Below, one piece after another: positions 27,966 through 37,263 of a DNA stretch of 64,000 nucleotides. Position numbers and translations under genes: made by a program. The stretch's first letter is position 1. Each line of letters starts with the position of its first letter. Source of the DNA: G020354785 sp964461435 (GTDB lineage Bacteria > Bacteroidota > Bacteroidia > Bacteroidales > UBA10428); assembly GCA_964461435.1 (NCBI GenBank), contig CAYWUI010000011.1:1-64000 (forward strand). Direction: 5' to 3'. A model generated the notes under the pieces. It saw nothing but the letters and a program-made list of their open reading frames with translations. It ran no database searches and had not been told where the DNA came from.

Positions 27966-29420
27966 ATGAGAAAGGCAGTTATACTGTTTATTTTAATTTT
28001 AACAATTTCAAATAACAAGCTTGCTGCTCATTCGGGTAAGCCGCAGTATTATGTTATAATAGATACCGATTGTGCAATAGACGACTTAAGGGCAGTTACC
28101 TTGTTGCTGGCCTCATCTAAACTGGCAGTGCTCGGGATAACCACATCGGACGGCACCCTGGATCCCTATGACGGCTGTTCAAAAATTGAATCTCTGTTAA
28201 GAAGCTTTCATCATGAAGGTATTCCTGTAGCCGCAGGGGAAAGGGTATTGGAAGATCCTCCTGAATGGAGGGACATGAACAGTAGTATTTTATGGGGAGA
28301 TGAAAAAATACCTGCCGGTAATTGCAGCAGTTTATCTGCTGCGGATTTCATTGTTGAAACCATTGGCAATGAACAGAACCGTGTTACCATGATTTGCCTG
28401 GGCAGCCTTACAAACATTGCACAGGCATTGCAGGGAGAAGGCAGTATCAAACAAAAGATAGACAGGATAATATGGTTCAACGGGACTCCTGATATTATTA
28501 ACGGCACAAATTATAAGTTCGATATACAATCTGCGGACTATATTCTTAACTCTGGCATTAACATTGATATTATTTCTAATTCCTTTAAAGACAAGCTATG
28601 CATCGACAGCCTCCTCATGGACAGTATCTCAAATTTAAATTCAGTATATGCAAAGGAGATAACCCGCGTTCATCAGCAAAAAGAACTACAAAACTCATCA
28701 CATAAAGGATACATTAACATGTGGGATGACCTGGTGCCTGTTTACCTCACATCGCCTATGGCTTTTACGATTGACAGCACATCTGAAAATGACAATGTCA
28801 GAATTGTTGCTCCTGTTGATTTAAGCCGGATAAGAACTCTGGTCATTGATATCCTTGATGTTAATAAATATGTCAGCAGTATCATGTTTAAGGGCTTCCC
28901 TGATGACCCTGAACTGTTCAGGGATGATGTTGCTGAAGTTATGCATGAAATAATAGGCAAATACGGACTTGAAGAATGGAAGCTCGGGGTGCTGGCTGAC
29001 GAACTTCACGGTCATCTTGGCATATATGCAATAGTTGGAGTAAAGATGGGACTAAGGGCAAGAGAGTTTTTTAATATAGGAATAGATGACATTAAAATTG
29101 TGACATATGCCGGCAGGGTAACGCCGTTAAGTTGTATGAATGACGGACTACAGGTGAGTACGGGCGGGACGCTGGGACATGGATTAATATTTCTGGCAGA
29201 TAATAATAAAAGCATGCCTATGGCGGTTTTTTCTTTTAAGGACAGAACGGTTATCATAAAACTTAAGGATGAATATGTAAATATTGCCACGAATGATATA
29301 AAGAACTGTATATCTGAATACGGGAATCTGACAAGTGATTACTGGAACTGTGTGAGAAGACTTGCTATAGAATACTGGCTGGAGTGGGACAAACACGATA
29401 TGTTTGAAATCGAATATTAG
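27966..29420 (+). CDS. Exported nucleoside hydrolase-like / FmdE-like fusion protein
   Basis: A 484-residue protein with a signal peptide (about 1-21). Residues about 28-320 resemble inosine-uridine nucleoside hydrolases: the calcium site D33-T-D35-CAI-D39-D40, a conserved MICLGSLTNIAQAL block, and a late acidic WDDLVPVYL. Residues about 325-484 resemble FmdE, the metal-binding protein first named in formylmethanofuran dehydrogenase operons. His348-Gly-His350 (HGHLG) and Cys390 are present, but the cysteine after HGHL and the one in the TGCTLG motif are replaced (HGHLG, TGGTLGHG). It lies 44 bases after the TonB receptor and before the permease, so a periplasmic role in nickel handling is likely. 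The chemistry is unknown. Confidence 0.75.
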   Translation: MRKAVILFILILTISNNKLAAHSGKPQYYVIIDTDCAIDDLRAVTLLLASSKLAVLGITTSDGTLDPYDGCSKIESLLRSFHHEGIPVAAGERVLEDPPEWRDMNSSILWGDEKIPAGNCSSLSAADFIVETIGNEQNRVTMICLGSLTNIAQALQGEGSIKQKIDRIIWFNGTPDIINGTNYKFDIQSADYILNSGINIDIISNSFKDKLCIDSLLMDSISNLNSVYAKEITRVHQQKELQNSSHKGYINMWDDLVPVYLTSPMAFTIDSTSENDNVRIVAPVDLSRIRTLVIDILDVNKYVSSIMFKGFPDDPELFRDDVAEVMHEIIGKYGLEEWKLGVLADELHGHLGIYAIVGVKMGLRAREFFNIGIDDIKIVTYAGRVTPLSCMNDGLQVSTGGTLGHGLIFLADNNKSMPMAVFSFKDRTVIIKLKDEYVNIATNDIKNCISEYGNLTSDYWNCVRRLAIEYWLEWDKHDMFEIEY

Positions 29421-29483
29421 CATATATTTTACAATTTATAAAAAAATTAATAATTAAAATTTTTAATAGGGGGAGGAGTTTTC

Positions 29484-30395
29484 ATGAATGAACAGATTTT
29501 AGTTCTTACCGTGTCGGCGGCATCATTGGGATTTGTACATACCTTGCTGGGACCGGACCATTATTTACCATTTATTGTAATGTCCAGGGCCAGGAACTGG
29601 TCAAACTTCAGGACAGGGATAGTTACCGTACTTTGCGGGTTAGGGCATGTAGGCAGTTCAATTCTCATAGGAACCATTGGTATTGCAGCGGGTATAGGTC
29701 TTTCCAAAGTTGAAGGAGTGGAAGGCAGCCGTGGAGATTATGCTGCCTGGGGCTTTTTGCTTTTTGGATATGTTTATATGATCTGGGGATTAAGAAAAGC
29801 AGGGCTGCCTGTACGGAGAATTTTTATGCTCAGCGGTACAGTTGGTATAATAGTCTATTTATTCAATTTTATGCATATTAATAAGTTGCATTTTCTGGTT
29901 GCGTTTTTTACAAGCATAATGCCTGTGATTGAACTTTTGATTTTTGCCGGACTGGCCGGACTGGCAGGGCTGGTGATATATTATGTATTCGGAGTCACAG
30001 GCAAATATCTGCGCCATGTTCATATACATACCCATCCCGGGGGAGTTGTACATCAACATGAGCATATACATTCAAATGATCATGAACATATTCACAAAAA
30101 CGGCAATGCCATAAACCTCACTCCATGGATTTTATTCCTGATTTTTGTGCTGGGGCCCTGTGAGCCGCTTATTCCGTTTTTAATGTATCCTGCAGCAAAG
30201 CACAATGCTCTCGGTATCATATTAGTTTCCCTGGTATTTTCCGTAGTGACGATAGTGACAATGCTTATCATTGTGTTATCGTTCAGCATGGGGATAAAAT
30301 CACTGCCCCTGGGAAAACTGGAAAGATATACCCATGCTATTGCAGGAGCCACTATATTTTTAAGTGGCTGTGCCATTATTTTCCTGGAATTATAG
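29484..30395 (+). CDS. UreH/NicO-like nickel permease with His-rich loop
   Basis: A 303-residue inner-membrane protein with about seven hydrophobic helices. The first helix carries HTLLGPDHYLPF, equivalent to the HxxxxDH nickel signature of NiCoT, RcnA and UreH proteins, and GLGHVGSS in a following helix is also typical. A cytoplasmic or periplasmic loop at about residues 175-210 is very rich in histidine (HVHIHTHPGG, HQHEHIHSNDHEHIH) and should bind metal. A strong Shine-Dalgarno site AGGAG lies 9 bases before the ATG, unusual for this genome. The context (NikR, TonB receptor, HypAB) supports nickel uptake rather than efflux. Confidence 0.85.
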   Translation: MNEQILVLTVSAASLGFVHTLLGPDHYLPFIVMSRARNWSNFRTGIVTVLCGLGHVGSSILIGTIGIAAGIGLSKVEGVEGSRGDYAAWGFLLFGYVYMIWGLRKAGLPVRRIFMLSGTVGIIVYLFNFMHINKLHFLVAFFTSIMPVIELLIFAGLAGLAGLVIYYVFGVTGKYLRHVHIHTHPGGVVHQHEHIHSNDHEHIHKNGNAINLTPWILFLIFVLGPCEPLIPFLMYPAAKHNALGIILVSLVFSVVTIVTMLIIVLSFSMGIKSLPLGKLERYTHAIAGATIFLSGCAIIFLEL

Positions 30396-30409
30396 GAGGC
30401 TTTTAATAT

Positions 30410-32236
30410 TCAGAATTTTATGCCAACCAGTGTTATATCGTCGAGCTGTTCGTAATCTCCTATCCAGTCGATAATATATTTATGATAGAATTCCTCCTGC
30501 TCATCCATTGGCAGTTGATAATTAGAGAGCAACAGTTTTTCAAAGTTCTTGAATCTCAACGGCCTGAAGGATTGGCCCCCAAACTGGTCATAGTAGCCAT
30601 CAGTGAGCATATATAAATAATCACCTTTTTTTAACCTGATAGTCTCATTAATAAAATTACTCTTTCTGCTAATAATATTTCCCCCGAGTATGTATCTTGC
30701 TCCTTTAAAGATTTCAAGTTTGCCGTCGGAAATAAAGCACACAGGCATATATGAACCTGAAAAAACAAGCTTATTGCTGTTAACCGTACATAATGCTATG
30801 TCCATGCCATCCATTAAAAAGCCCTTTTCAGCTTCATTTGCCAGTAAAGACTTATAATAAGAATCAAGCTTGTATAATATGACATCCGGTTCTATGGTGC
30901 CTTCATCGACAATAATTTTATTTAATAATGTATTACCTATAACTGACATCAAACCTGCCGATACGCCATGGCCGGTACAATCGATAAGTGCAAATATTTT
31001 AGTATCCTTAATGCATTTGTACCAGACAAAATCTCCCCCTATAATGTCTTTTGGCATGAATAAAAGGAAGGAATCCGGAAAAAGCTTCTTAAAGTCTTTA
31101 TGGGATGGCAGAAGTGCGGCCTGTATCATTTTTGCATAATTCAGGTTATCTGTAATTATATCGTTTTTCTGCGATATTATATAGTTTTGATCAACAAGCA
31201 TTTTTGTTGTTTTCTTTTGATTCTTCACGTATTTTAACAAGAAAAGCACAAGCACGGAAATAGCAAGTATTATGATTATAGAAATATATAATATGATTCT
31301 GCTTCTTTTTAGCTTTAGAGTCCTTATTTTTGTTTTATGCTTCAGTTCCGTATTTTCTTTTTTCTGTGTTTCATAATCAGTACTCATTTGTGCAATTTTT
31401 TTCCTGCTTTCCAGGGAATATATACTGTCGGCCAGAATATTATACCTGGAACTATATTCATAGGCACTGGTAAAGTCTTTTTTCTGGGCATATGCCTTAG
31501 CTATTGAATTATAGTTGTCCTTGAGCAGTTCCCTGTCATTTATTTTTTCTGCAATCTCAATGCTTTTCATGTAATTGTTGATTGCCAGGTCAGGTTCATT
31601 ATTTTTTATATGGACACGGGCAATATTATATAACAGGGTAGCCAGACATGCATCATGATCTGTTCTGTCAATTATTTTCCTGGCTAACCCGTAATAATAA
31701 AGGGCCTTGGCGGAATTGCCCAATTCTGAAAAGATATTGCCAATATTCATATATGATTCGGCCATACTCCTTTCATCTCCTGTTTCTTTTCTGTAATCAA
31801 GGGCTTTATTATGATAAGCAAGTGCTGAATCAAAATAGGTCTTATCTTCACTGGCACCTTTTTCAAAATATATAAGTCCGATATTATTTAATATTGAAGA
31901 AATATCCTGCCTGTCAGACAGTTTATTTTTTGCTTTGATAGCGCACTCATAATAATATATTGCAGAATCATAATTATTCTCAATAAAATAAAACGTTCCC
32001 AGTATATAAAAGGATTTTGCAATCCCGTGGGGGTCATGATTTTTTTCGGAAATTGATAATGCTCTTTTGCCAAGGGATATAGCCGAGTCAGTATCAGAAT
32101 ACGCAAGTTCCCATGCGCGGTTATAATATCTTATAACCAGGCTGGAATCTTTTTGAGGAATACCGGCAAATAAATTAATTGATAAACAGATGATTACAAC
32201 TGAAATTAATTTGTATTGATAGCGGATATATGCCAC
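30410..32236 (-). CDS. TPR-containing SpoIIE-type serine phosphatase
   Basis: A 608-residue membrane protein. After a signal segment, residues about 35-275 form tetratricopeptide repeats (pattern AKSFYILGTFYFIENNYDSA and AESYMNIGNIFSELGNSAKA). A coiled region, one transmembrane helix (about 308-332) and a PP2C/SpoIIE phosphatase domain (about 370-608) follow. Metal-binding acids are visible in IIGGDFVWY, IDCTGHGVSAG, LTDGYYDQFGG and DDITLVGI. The layout, with a periplasmic TPR sensor and cytoplasmic phosphatase, is common in Bacteroidota and is thought to act in partner-switching control. It converges with the UreH-like gene and is divergent from arsC. Confidence 0.9.
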   Translation of the reverse strand: MAYIRYQYKLISVVIICLSINLFAGIPQKDSSLVIRYYNRAWELAYSDTDSAISLGKRALSISEKNHDPHGIAKSFYILGTFYFIENNYDSAIYYYECAIKAKNKLSDRQDISSILNNIGLIYFEKGASEDKTYFDSALAYHNKALDYRKETGDERSMAESYMNIGNIFSELGNSAKALYYYGLARKIIDRTDHDACLATLLYNIARVHIKNNEPDLAINNYMKSIEIAEKINDRELLKDNYNSIAKAYAQKKDFTSAYEYSSRYNILADSIYSLESRKKIAQMSTDYETQKKENTELKHKTKIRTLKLKRSRIILYISIIIILAISVLVLFLLKYVKNQKKTTKMLVDQNYIISQKNDIITDNLNYAKMIQAALLPSHKDFKKLFPDSFLLFMPKDIIGGDFVWYKCIKDTKIFALIDCTGHGVSAGLMSVIGNTLLNKIIVDEGTIEPDVILYKLDSYYKSLLANEAEKGFLMDGMDIALCTVNSNKLVFSGSYMPVCFISDGKLEIFKGARYILGGNIISRKSNFINETIRLKKGDYLYMLTDGYYDQFGGQSFRPLRFKNFEKLLLSNYQLPMDEQEEFYHKYIIDWIGDYEQLDDITLVGIKF

Positions 32237-32328
32237 GTGGTAATACTGATAAATTTAATGTTGCATTTAACTAATGAAATATACATCAATAGGCTATTCA
32301 AGTCAATAGAGTATTTAAATTATTTTGG

Positions 32329-32367
32329 TGATTTATATCATCAGATACATTGATTTATATCATCAGA
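32329..32367. promoter_or_regulatory. Tandem FNR/CRP-like boxes upstream of arsC
   Basis: The 17-base word TGATTTATATCATCAGA occurs twice, starting at 32329 and 32351, a 22-base period or about two helical turns. Each copy contains the symmetric TGAT-N4-ATCA, and the second reads TTGAT-N4-ATCAT, one base from the FNR consensus TTGAT-N4-ATCAA. They lie 73-111 bases before the arsC start and 93-131 bases before the divergent phosphatase start. Confidence 0.5.
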
Positions 32368-32439
32368 ATAAATAAATTGAAACAATTTTATACTTTCTTT
32401 GCTTATATTATTATGGAATAATTTAACTGTGACCAGTCT

Positions 32440-32877
32440 ATGAAAAGAATACTAATTCTTTGTACGGGCAACTCAAGCCGCAGCCAGATAGCTGAGGGCT
32501 ATTTCAGACATTTTCTCAAGGACAGGGCAGAAGTATACAGTGCAGGCATAGAAGTCCACGGGGTAAATCCTTTTGCCATAAGGGTAATGGGGGAGGATGG
32601 AATTGATATTTCACATCACACTTCCAATAATGTCAGTGAATATTTACATATTGATTTCAACTATATATTAACTGTATGTGATAATGCCAGGGAAAGGTGT
32701 CCTTATTTTCCATCCGAAGCAAAGAAATTTCACCGTAACTTTCCTGATCCTGCAAAAGCTGCGGGCACAGAAGAAGAAATCCTTGTTCAGTTCAGAAAAG
32801 TCAGGGATATGATTAGGGAGTACGTCACGGACTTTATTAGTAAAGAAGGTTTGGAAAAGGCAACGGGTAAAAAGTAA
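32440..32877 (+). CDS. arsC: Thioredoxin-coupled arsenate reductase
   Basis: A 145-residue member of the low-molecular-weight tyrosine phosphatase fold. The phosphate-binding loop C8-TGNSSRSQ holds the nucleophile, and Cys80 and Cys87 (VCDNARERCPYF) supply the disulfide relay of the thioredoxin-dependent (Staphylococcus type) ArsC; the three-cysteine set separates it from plain phosphatases. It reduces arsenate to arsenite in the cytoplasm. No arsenite exporter or ArsR is seen next to it, so detoxification would depend on genes elsewhere. Tandem FNR-like boxes lie upstream. Confidence 0.93.
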   Translation: MKRILILCTGNSSRSQIAEGYFRHFLKDRAEVYSAGIEVHGVNPFAIRVMGEDGIDISHHTSNNVSEYLHIDFNYILTVCDNARERCPYFPSEAKKFHRNFPDPAKAAGTEEEILVQFRKVRDMIREYVTDFISKEGLEKATGKK

Positions 32878-32887
32878 TTAGAAATAA

Positions 32888-33703
32888 TTATACAAGATTA
32901 TCCTTTAGCCATTTATACCATTTATCCATCCCTTCGCCTGTCCGTGCAGATAACTGAAAAAGCTGCAGGTTGTGATTTACTCTTAATGCGTAATCTATGG
33001 TTCTCTTCATATCGAACTCAACATAGGGGAGCAAATCAATTTTGTTAATAATACAAAGATGGGAGCTCTGGAACATATAAGGGTATTTTAAAGGCTTATC
33101 CTCACCTTCGGTAATACTCATTATTACAACCCTGAAATTCTCACCCAGGTCAAATAAAGCGGGACATACAAGGTTTCCTACATTCTCAATCATGAGAATT
33201 GATTTATCGGCAATTTTTAATTCTTTAACAGCATTGCTTATCATCCCGGAATCAAGATGGCATCCTGTGCCAGTATTTACCTGGATTACAGGCACACCAG
33301 TAGCTTTAATCCGGCCGGCATCATTCATGGTTTGCTGATCACCTTCTATAACAGAAAACTTTATTGTTTTTGAAAGGTCGGCAATAGTCTTTTCCAGCAA
33401 TGTTGTCTTGCCTGATCCGGGAGAACTTACAAGATTAAGGGCTGTAATATTCTTTGCCTGGAAATAACCCCTGTTCCTCTCGGCCAGAAGATTGTTTTTG
33501 TATAATATGTCCTGCTGAATTATAATTTTTCTGTCATGATCATGGGAGTGGCTGTGAGTATGATTATGACCATGTTCATCATCGTGCACATGCTCATGTA
33601 TGGTATGCCCATGTACATGAGAATGTTCCTGTCCGCTTATATCTTCTGATTTTATAATCTTATATTCTGAATCCGGTTCGCCGCAACCGCAGGTTTCACA
33701 CAT
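32888..33703 (-). CDS. hypB: Hydrogenase/urease nickel-insertion GTPase HypB
   Basis: A 271-residue SIMIBI-class GTPase. The N-terminus has MCETCGCGEPD (the CxxCGC nickel site) and a histidine stretch of about 35 residues rich in HVHGHTIHEHVH-like repeats, which stores or buffers nickel. The G domain shows Walker A SSPGSGKTTLLEKT, the metal-dimer region GTGCHLDSGM, IENVGNLVCPALFDLGE and the guanine-specificity NKIDLLPY. HypB with HypA delivers nickel to [NiFe]-hydrogenase. It lies downstream of hypA on the same strand; other hyp genes and the hydrogenase are not in the window. Confidence 0.96.
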   Translation of the reverse strand: MCETCGCGEPDSEYKIIKSEDISGQEHSHVHGHTIHEHVHDDEHGHNHTHSHSHDHDRKIIIQQDILYKNNLLAERNRGYFQAKNITALNLVSSPGSGKTTLLEKTIADLSKTIKFSVIEGDQQTMNDAGRIKATGVPVIQVNTGTGCHLDSGMISNAVKELKIADKSILMIENVGNLVCPALFDLGENFRVVIMSITEGEDKPLKYPYMFQSSHLCIINKIDLLPYVEFDMKRTIDYALRVNHNLQLFQLSARTGEGMDKWYKWLKDNLV

Positions 33704-33785
33704 TTCTTTATCTTAATTGTTATTTGTAAATAATTCCCGGCAAAGGTACTAAAAACTAACTTAGCTGACAATGATACATGTAATA

Positions 33786-34127
33786 TTAATCAACGTTTAT
33801 TGATTTTACTCTTAGTTCTCTTCCGCGGGTAATTTCAAAATCAACTGATTTGCAGTGCGGACACCGGGTTGCAGCATCATCAGGTTCAAATTCGGCATGA
33901 CAATTATTGCATATGGCACCTGCCTTTATTTTATTTATAATAATTTGTGCACCTTCGAGCATGGAATTTTTAGCGGCAGATTCCAACGCAAATTCCAGTG
34001 CTTCAATGACAACTCCCGAAAGAATGCCAACATCAATCTCTACTTCGTTAACCTTTTCAGCACCCGCATTTTTTGCAGTTTTTAAGGCAATATCAACAAT
34101 ATTCAGGGCAATTGAAAATTCGTGCAT
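33786..34127 (-). CDS. hypA: Nickel metallochaperone HypA
   Basis: A 113-residue protein of normal HypA length. The invariant N-terminal MHEFS places nickel ligand His2 as expected, and the zinc site is formed by C73-x2-C76 and C89-x2-C92 (ICNNCHAEF, RCPHCKS). It binds nickel and passes it on with HypB during hydrogenase (or urease) maturation. hypB follows after 82 bases. Upstream on the same strand come the M1 peptidase, meaB and the DUF1573 gene, all with short gaps, so the five may form one transcript. Confidence 0.95.
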   Translation of the reverse strand: MHEFSIALNIVDIALKTAKNAGAEKVNEVEIDVGILSGVVIEALEFALESAAKNSMLEGAQIIINKIKAGAICNNCHAEFEPDDAATRCPHCKSVDFEITRGRELRVKSINVD

Positions 34128-34163
34128 TTTACAGGTATCATTTATGCTTTAGTTATAAAATCT

Positions 34164-36146
34164 TTACTCGGTGCAACTGGTCCGGAAATATGTAAATGAA
34201 TGATCTTCGGCTCCTGCAGGTCCTTTCAAGCAATTAAAGAAATTAAACCATGATGTGCTTTCCAGGACTAATCTCTGTTCGTATGTTGTCCCGACAAGCC
34301 TGATTGCTTTTTCCCCGCTTGTTTCGATACAAAAAGGCATTCTGAACCCGTCATCCACTTCTGTCCATTTATATGTAAAAACAAGATTATCTGAATTTAT
34401 AATGAACGAATATTGAATTACCGGTAATCTTGTTTCGTAAAGATATTTCTTAAAAAAAGGCGTGTAATTTTCTTTTGTTTCTTTGTTTACAAAATTAATA
34501 AAGCAGTCCGTATCAACAATTTTATAGCTGTTCTGATTATAAAAGTCCTTTATTATTTTAAAAAACAGGGAATCATTATCGATGGTGCATCTCAGGCAGT
34601 GCAGCATCATTGCACCTTTTGTATAAATATCATTACCTGCAAAGCTGTTTTCATTTACATCCCTGTTTTCAACCATGGGCCAGAAATTATAGATGTAGTT
34701 ACATTTATTACCTAATTCATAGAGATATTCTTCTTTACCGAAAACGTGTTCAATAAACAGCAGTTCCGAATAGGTTGCAAATGCCTCATGAATCCATGCA
34801 TCAGCCATATCGCCTGCCGAAACGGAGTTTCCCCACCACTCGTGAGCTGCCTCATGTACGATAATATAATCGTACTTATTATTCCTGTAACCATGATCAT
34901 TTTTATTGCCGTAGGAATTGCCGTAAGCTATAGCTGTCTGGTGTTCCATGCCTGCATAGGGTGATTCCACAAGTCCGAATCCGTCCCTTATAAAGGGGTA
35001 TTTACCGTAAATATCACTGTAAAATCCTACAACCTCAAGTGCCTGTTTAAAGTGCTGCATGGCTTTATCCAGGTTGTAAGGCAACACATGGTATTTCATC
35101 AGTAATTTATCATTATCAGCCATTATTAAGGTATCATTAAACTGGGTGTACTTACCCATATAGAAGGTGACATTGTAATTATTTATAGGGTAGCTCACAA
35201 ACCATACAAAGCGCTTGTATGAATTATCAGCTTCTTCTGTTCTCCTTAATACTCCGTTTGATACAGCTACATATCTGTCAGGGACTTCAATATTAATTGT
35301 CATCGAATCGGGTTCATCGGTAAGGTGATCTTTGTTGGGCCACCACGAGCTTGCACCAAGATGCTCGCATGCTACGGCCACCCATCTGTTGAACTTTTTA
35401 TCCCTCTTCCATACAAAACCGCCTTTCCATGGCGGGTCTTCGGCTACGCCCGGTTTCCCGGAATATTCTACCGTAACAATATTCTTTTCCCCCGGTGTCA
35501 GTTCACGAGGAAATTTTATGAAAACAGCATTGAATTCCCTCATAAAATCAAGTTCCTGGTTATTCCATCTGATGGAACTGATTGTATAATTTTCAAACAG
35601 ATCGATCTGGATATGCCTGCAGGAATCCAGCACAATAAAGTATATATCGTTGCTTCCGCTAATCTTTTTTCCTTTTGGAATTATCCTTACTTTAAGATCA
35701 TAATAATAAACATCAAAACATGTTCTTTCAGGCCTTAATGCTCCCCTGAGCGTGTCTGCCCTGGTGTAACCGGGGCGGTAATTATTTTCAGGCAATAATT
35801 CCTGTTTTTTATAATAGAACTTTTTAAGGAACTTTAATTTATAGGAAGGATCGCAATAATACCTGATGAGGGAGGATTTTCTGTTAAATCCAAAGGCAAC
35901 AGCGTTAAGAAAGTCCAGGCATGCCCTGTCATTATCTCCCAGCTTTAATCTTGCAAGTCCCCTGTTGTATATGGCATTCGGATTACCCGGATTTATCATG
36001 AGATACTCGTTCATTTTATCTATTACCCCGTGATAGTTTTCTTTAATGAAGCAATCTACAGCTTTATTCCAAATTGTATCTGCATTCTTGGCTCTTACTC
36101 CGGAAGTAAGTACTATAAATACAAAAGTGATTGCCAGTAGCCTCAT
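34164..36146 (-). CDS. M1-family zinc metallopeptidase with N-terminal TPR
   Basis: A 660-residue exported protein (signal peptide about 1-19). Residues about 25-110 form a TPR-like pair (NPNAIYNRGLARLKLGD). The rest is an M1 aminopeptidase-like fold: the exopeptidase motif appears as GMEHQTAIAYG (GAMEN variant), the zinc site as HEAAHEWWGN with His431, Glu432 and His435, and the third ligand Glu in WIHEAFATYSE. All zinc ligands are kept, so activity is likely, probably periplasmic or surface peptide trimming. It lies 7 bases after meaB; no functional link is evident beyond co-transcription. Confidence 0.9.
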   Translation of the reverse strand: MRLLAITFVFIVLTSGVRAKNADTIWNKAVDCFIKENYHGVIDKMNEYLMINPGNPNAIYNRGLARLKLGDNDRACLDFLNAVAFGFNRKSSLIRYYCDPSYKLKFLKKFYYKKQELLPENNYRPGYTRADTLRGALRPERTCFDVYYYDLKVRIIPKGKKISGSNDIYFIVLDSCRHIQIDLFENYTISSIRWNNQELDFMREFNAVFIKFPRELTPGEKNIVTVEYSGKPGVAEDPPWKGGFVWKRDKKFNRWVAVACEHLGASSWWPNKDHLTDEPDSMTINIEVPDRYVAVSNGVLRRTEEADNSYKRFVWFVSYPINNYNVTFYMGKYTQFNDTLIMADNDKLLMKYHVLPYNLDKAMQHFKQALEVVGFYSDIYGKYPFIRDGFGLVESPYAGMEHQTAIAYGNSYGNKNDHGYRNNKYDYIIVHEAAHEWWGNSVSAGDMADAWIHEAFATYSELLFIEHVFGKEEYLYELGNKCNYIYNFWPMVENRDVNENSFAGNDIYTKGAMMLHCLRCTIDNDSLFFKIIKDFYNQNSYKIVDTDCFINFVNKETKENYTPFFKKYLYETRLPVIQYSFIINSDNLVFTYKWTEVDDGFRMPFCIETSGEKAIRLVGTTYEQRLVLESTSWFNFFNCLKGPAGAEDHSFTYFRTSCTE

Positions 36147-36153
36147 ATTGTTA

Positions 36154-37263
36154 TTATTTTCTTTTCTGCGCGGATTTTTTCCTGTAATACTCGTTTAACA
36201 ATAATTTAGCTGCAGCAAATGAACTTATCTCGTCATTGAGAACTTTTTTTTCATATTCGCTTAAAAGGTTTCTAATATTAACACAACTATAGAATTTATC
36301 CTTTATACTCTGGTTTATTGTCTCATATAACCAGTAACGTGCCTGCTCCCTTCTATGTTTTTCAAAGAATTTATTCCTTTTTGTATATTTTCTATATTCA
36401 AGAACAGTATCCCAGATCTTGTCCAGCCCTTCGTTTTTTATGGACGAGCATGTCATAACTTGTGGTATCCAGCCGGATTCCAATGGCCGGTAAAGGTGAA
36501 GGGCATTTTTAAAATCCTGTTGTGCCCTCCCTGCATTTTTCATATTATTTCCATCTGCTTTGGTAATTACTATAATGTGGGCCTTTTCCATAATACCTCT
36601 TTTTGTACCCTGCAGCTCGTCACCGGCGCCTGCCAGCATAAGCAATATAAAAAAGTCAACCATGGAATGCACGGCGGTTTCCGACTGGCCTACACCAACG
36701 GTTTCAATAAATATGGTATCATATCCTGCAGCTTCACAGAGAATTACAGTTTCTCTTGTTTTTCGTGCAACTCCACCAAGAGTGCCTGATGACGGAGATG
36801 GCCGGATGAACACGTTTGGATGGCTAGCCAGAAGTCCCATACGTGTTTTATCACCCAGGATACTCCCTTTAGTCCGTTCACTGCTGGGATCTATTGCCAG
36901 TACAGCAAGTTTATGGTTTTTAGCTACAAGCTGTAATCCAAGAGCTTCAATGAAGGAACTTTTACCTACTCCTGGAACACCAGTGATACCAACTCTTATT
37001 GATTTACCTGAATAAGGTATGCACTTCTCAATAGTTTCCTGTGCTATTTCGAAATGATCCGGCAGTTTACTCTCCGTGAGAGTTATGGCCTGGCTTAAGA
37101 CCGTACAGTTCCCTTTAAGAATACCTTTAACCAGTTCATCAGAAGTTAACAGTTTTTTCTTTTTTCGCCTTATTATTTTGACGGCATTTTTATTTATTGA
37201 AGGAGGTTGTGGTATGCCATCACTTACAATAAGTGTATTTTTATGCTTTGTCTTTTTTTTCAC
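36154..37263 (-). CDS. meaB: MeaB-type GTPase (methylmalonyl-CoA mutase chaperone)
   Basis: A 369-residue G3E/SIMIBI GTPase. Walker A is GITGVPGVGKSSFIEALG, followed by IDPSSERTKGSILGDKTRM, FIRPSPSSGTLGGVARKTRE, the switch region FIETVGVGQSETAV and the specificity motif ITKADG. MeaB gates cofactor loading and protects adenosylcobalamin-dependent methylmalonyl-CoA mutase. The start codon is GTG and overlaps the TGA stop of the upstream DUF1573 gene by four bases (GTGA), pointing to coupled translation. No mutase gene is in the window. An N-terminal lysine-rich extension of about 35 residues is longer than usual. Confidence 0.92.
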   Translation of the reverse strand: MKKKTKHKNTLIVSDGIPQPPSINKNAVKIIRRKKKKLLTSDELVKGILKGNCTVLSQAITLTESKLPDHFEIAQETIEKCIPYSGKSIRVGITGVPGVGKSSFIEALGLQLVAKNHKLAVLAIDPSSERTKGSILGDKTRMGLLASHPNVFIRPSPSSGTLGGVARKTRETVILCEAAGYDTIFIETVGVGQSETAVHSMVDFFILLMLAGAGDELQGTKRGIMEKAHIIVITKADGNNMKNAGRAQQDFKNALHLYRPLESGWIPQVMTCSSIKNEGLDKIWDTVLEYRKYTKRNKFFEKHRREQARYWLYETINQSIKDKFYSCVNIRNLLSEYEKKVLNDEISSFAAAKLLLNEYYRKKSAQKRK

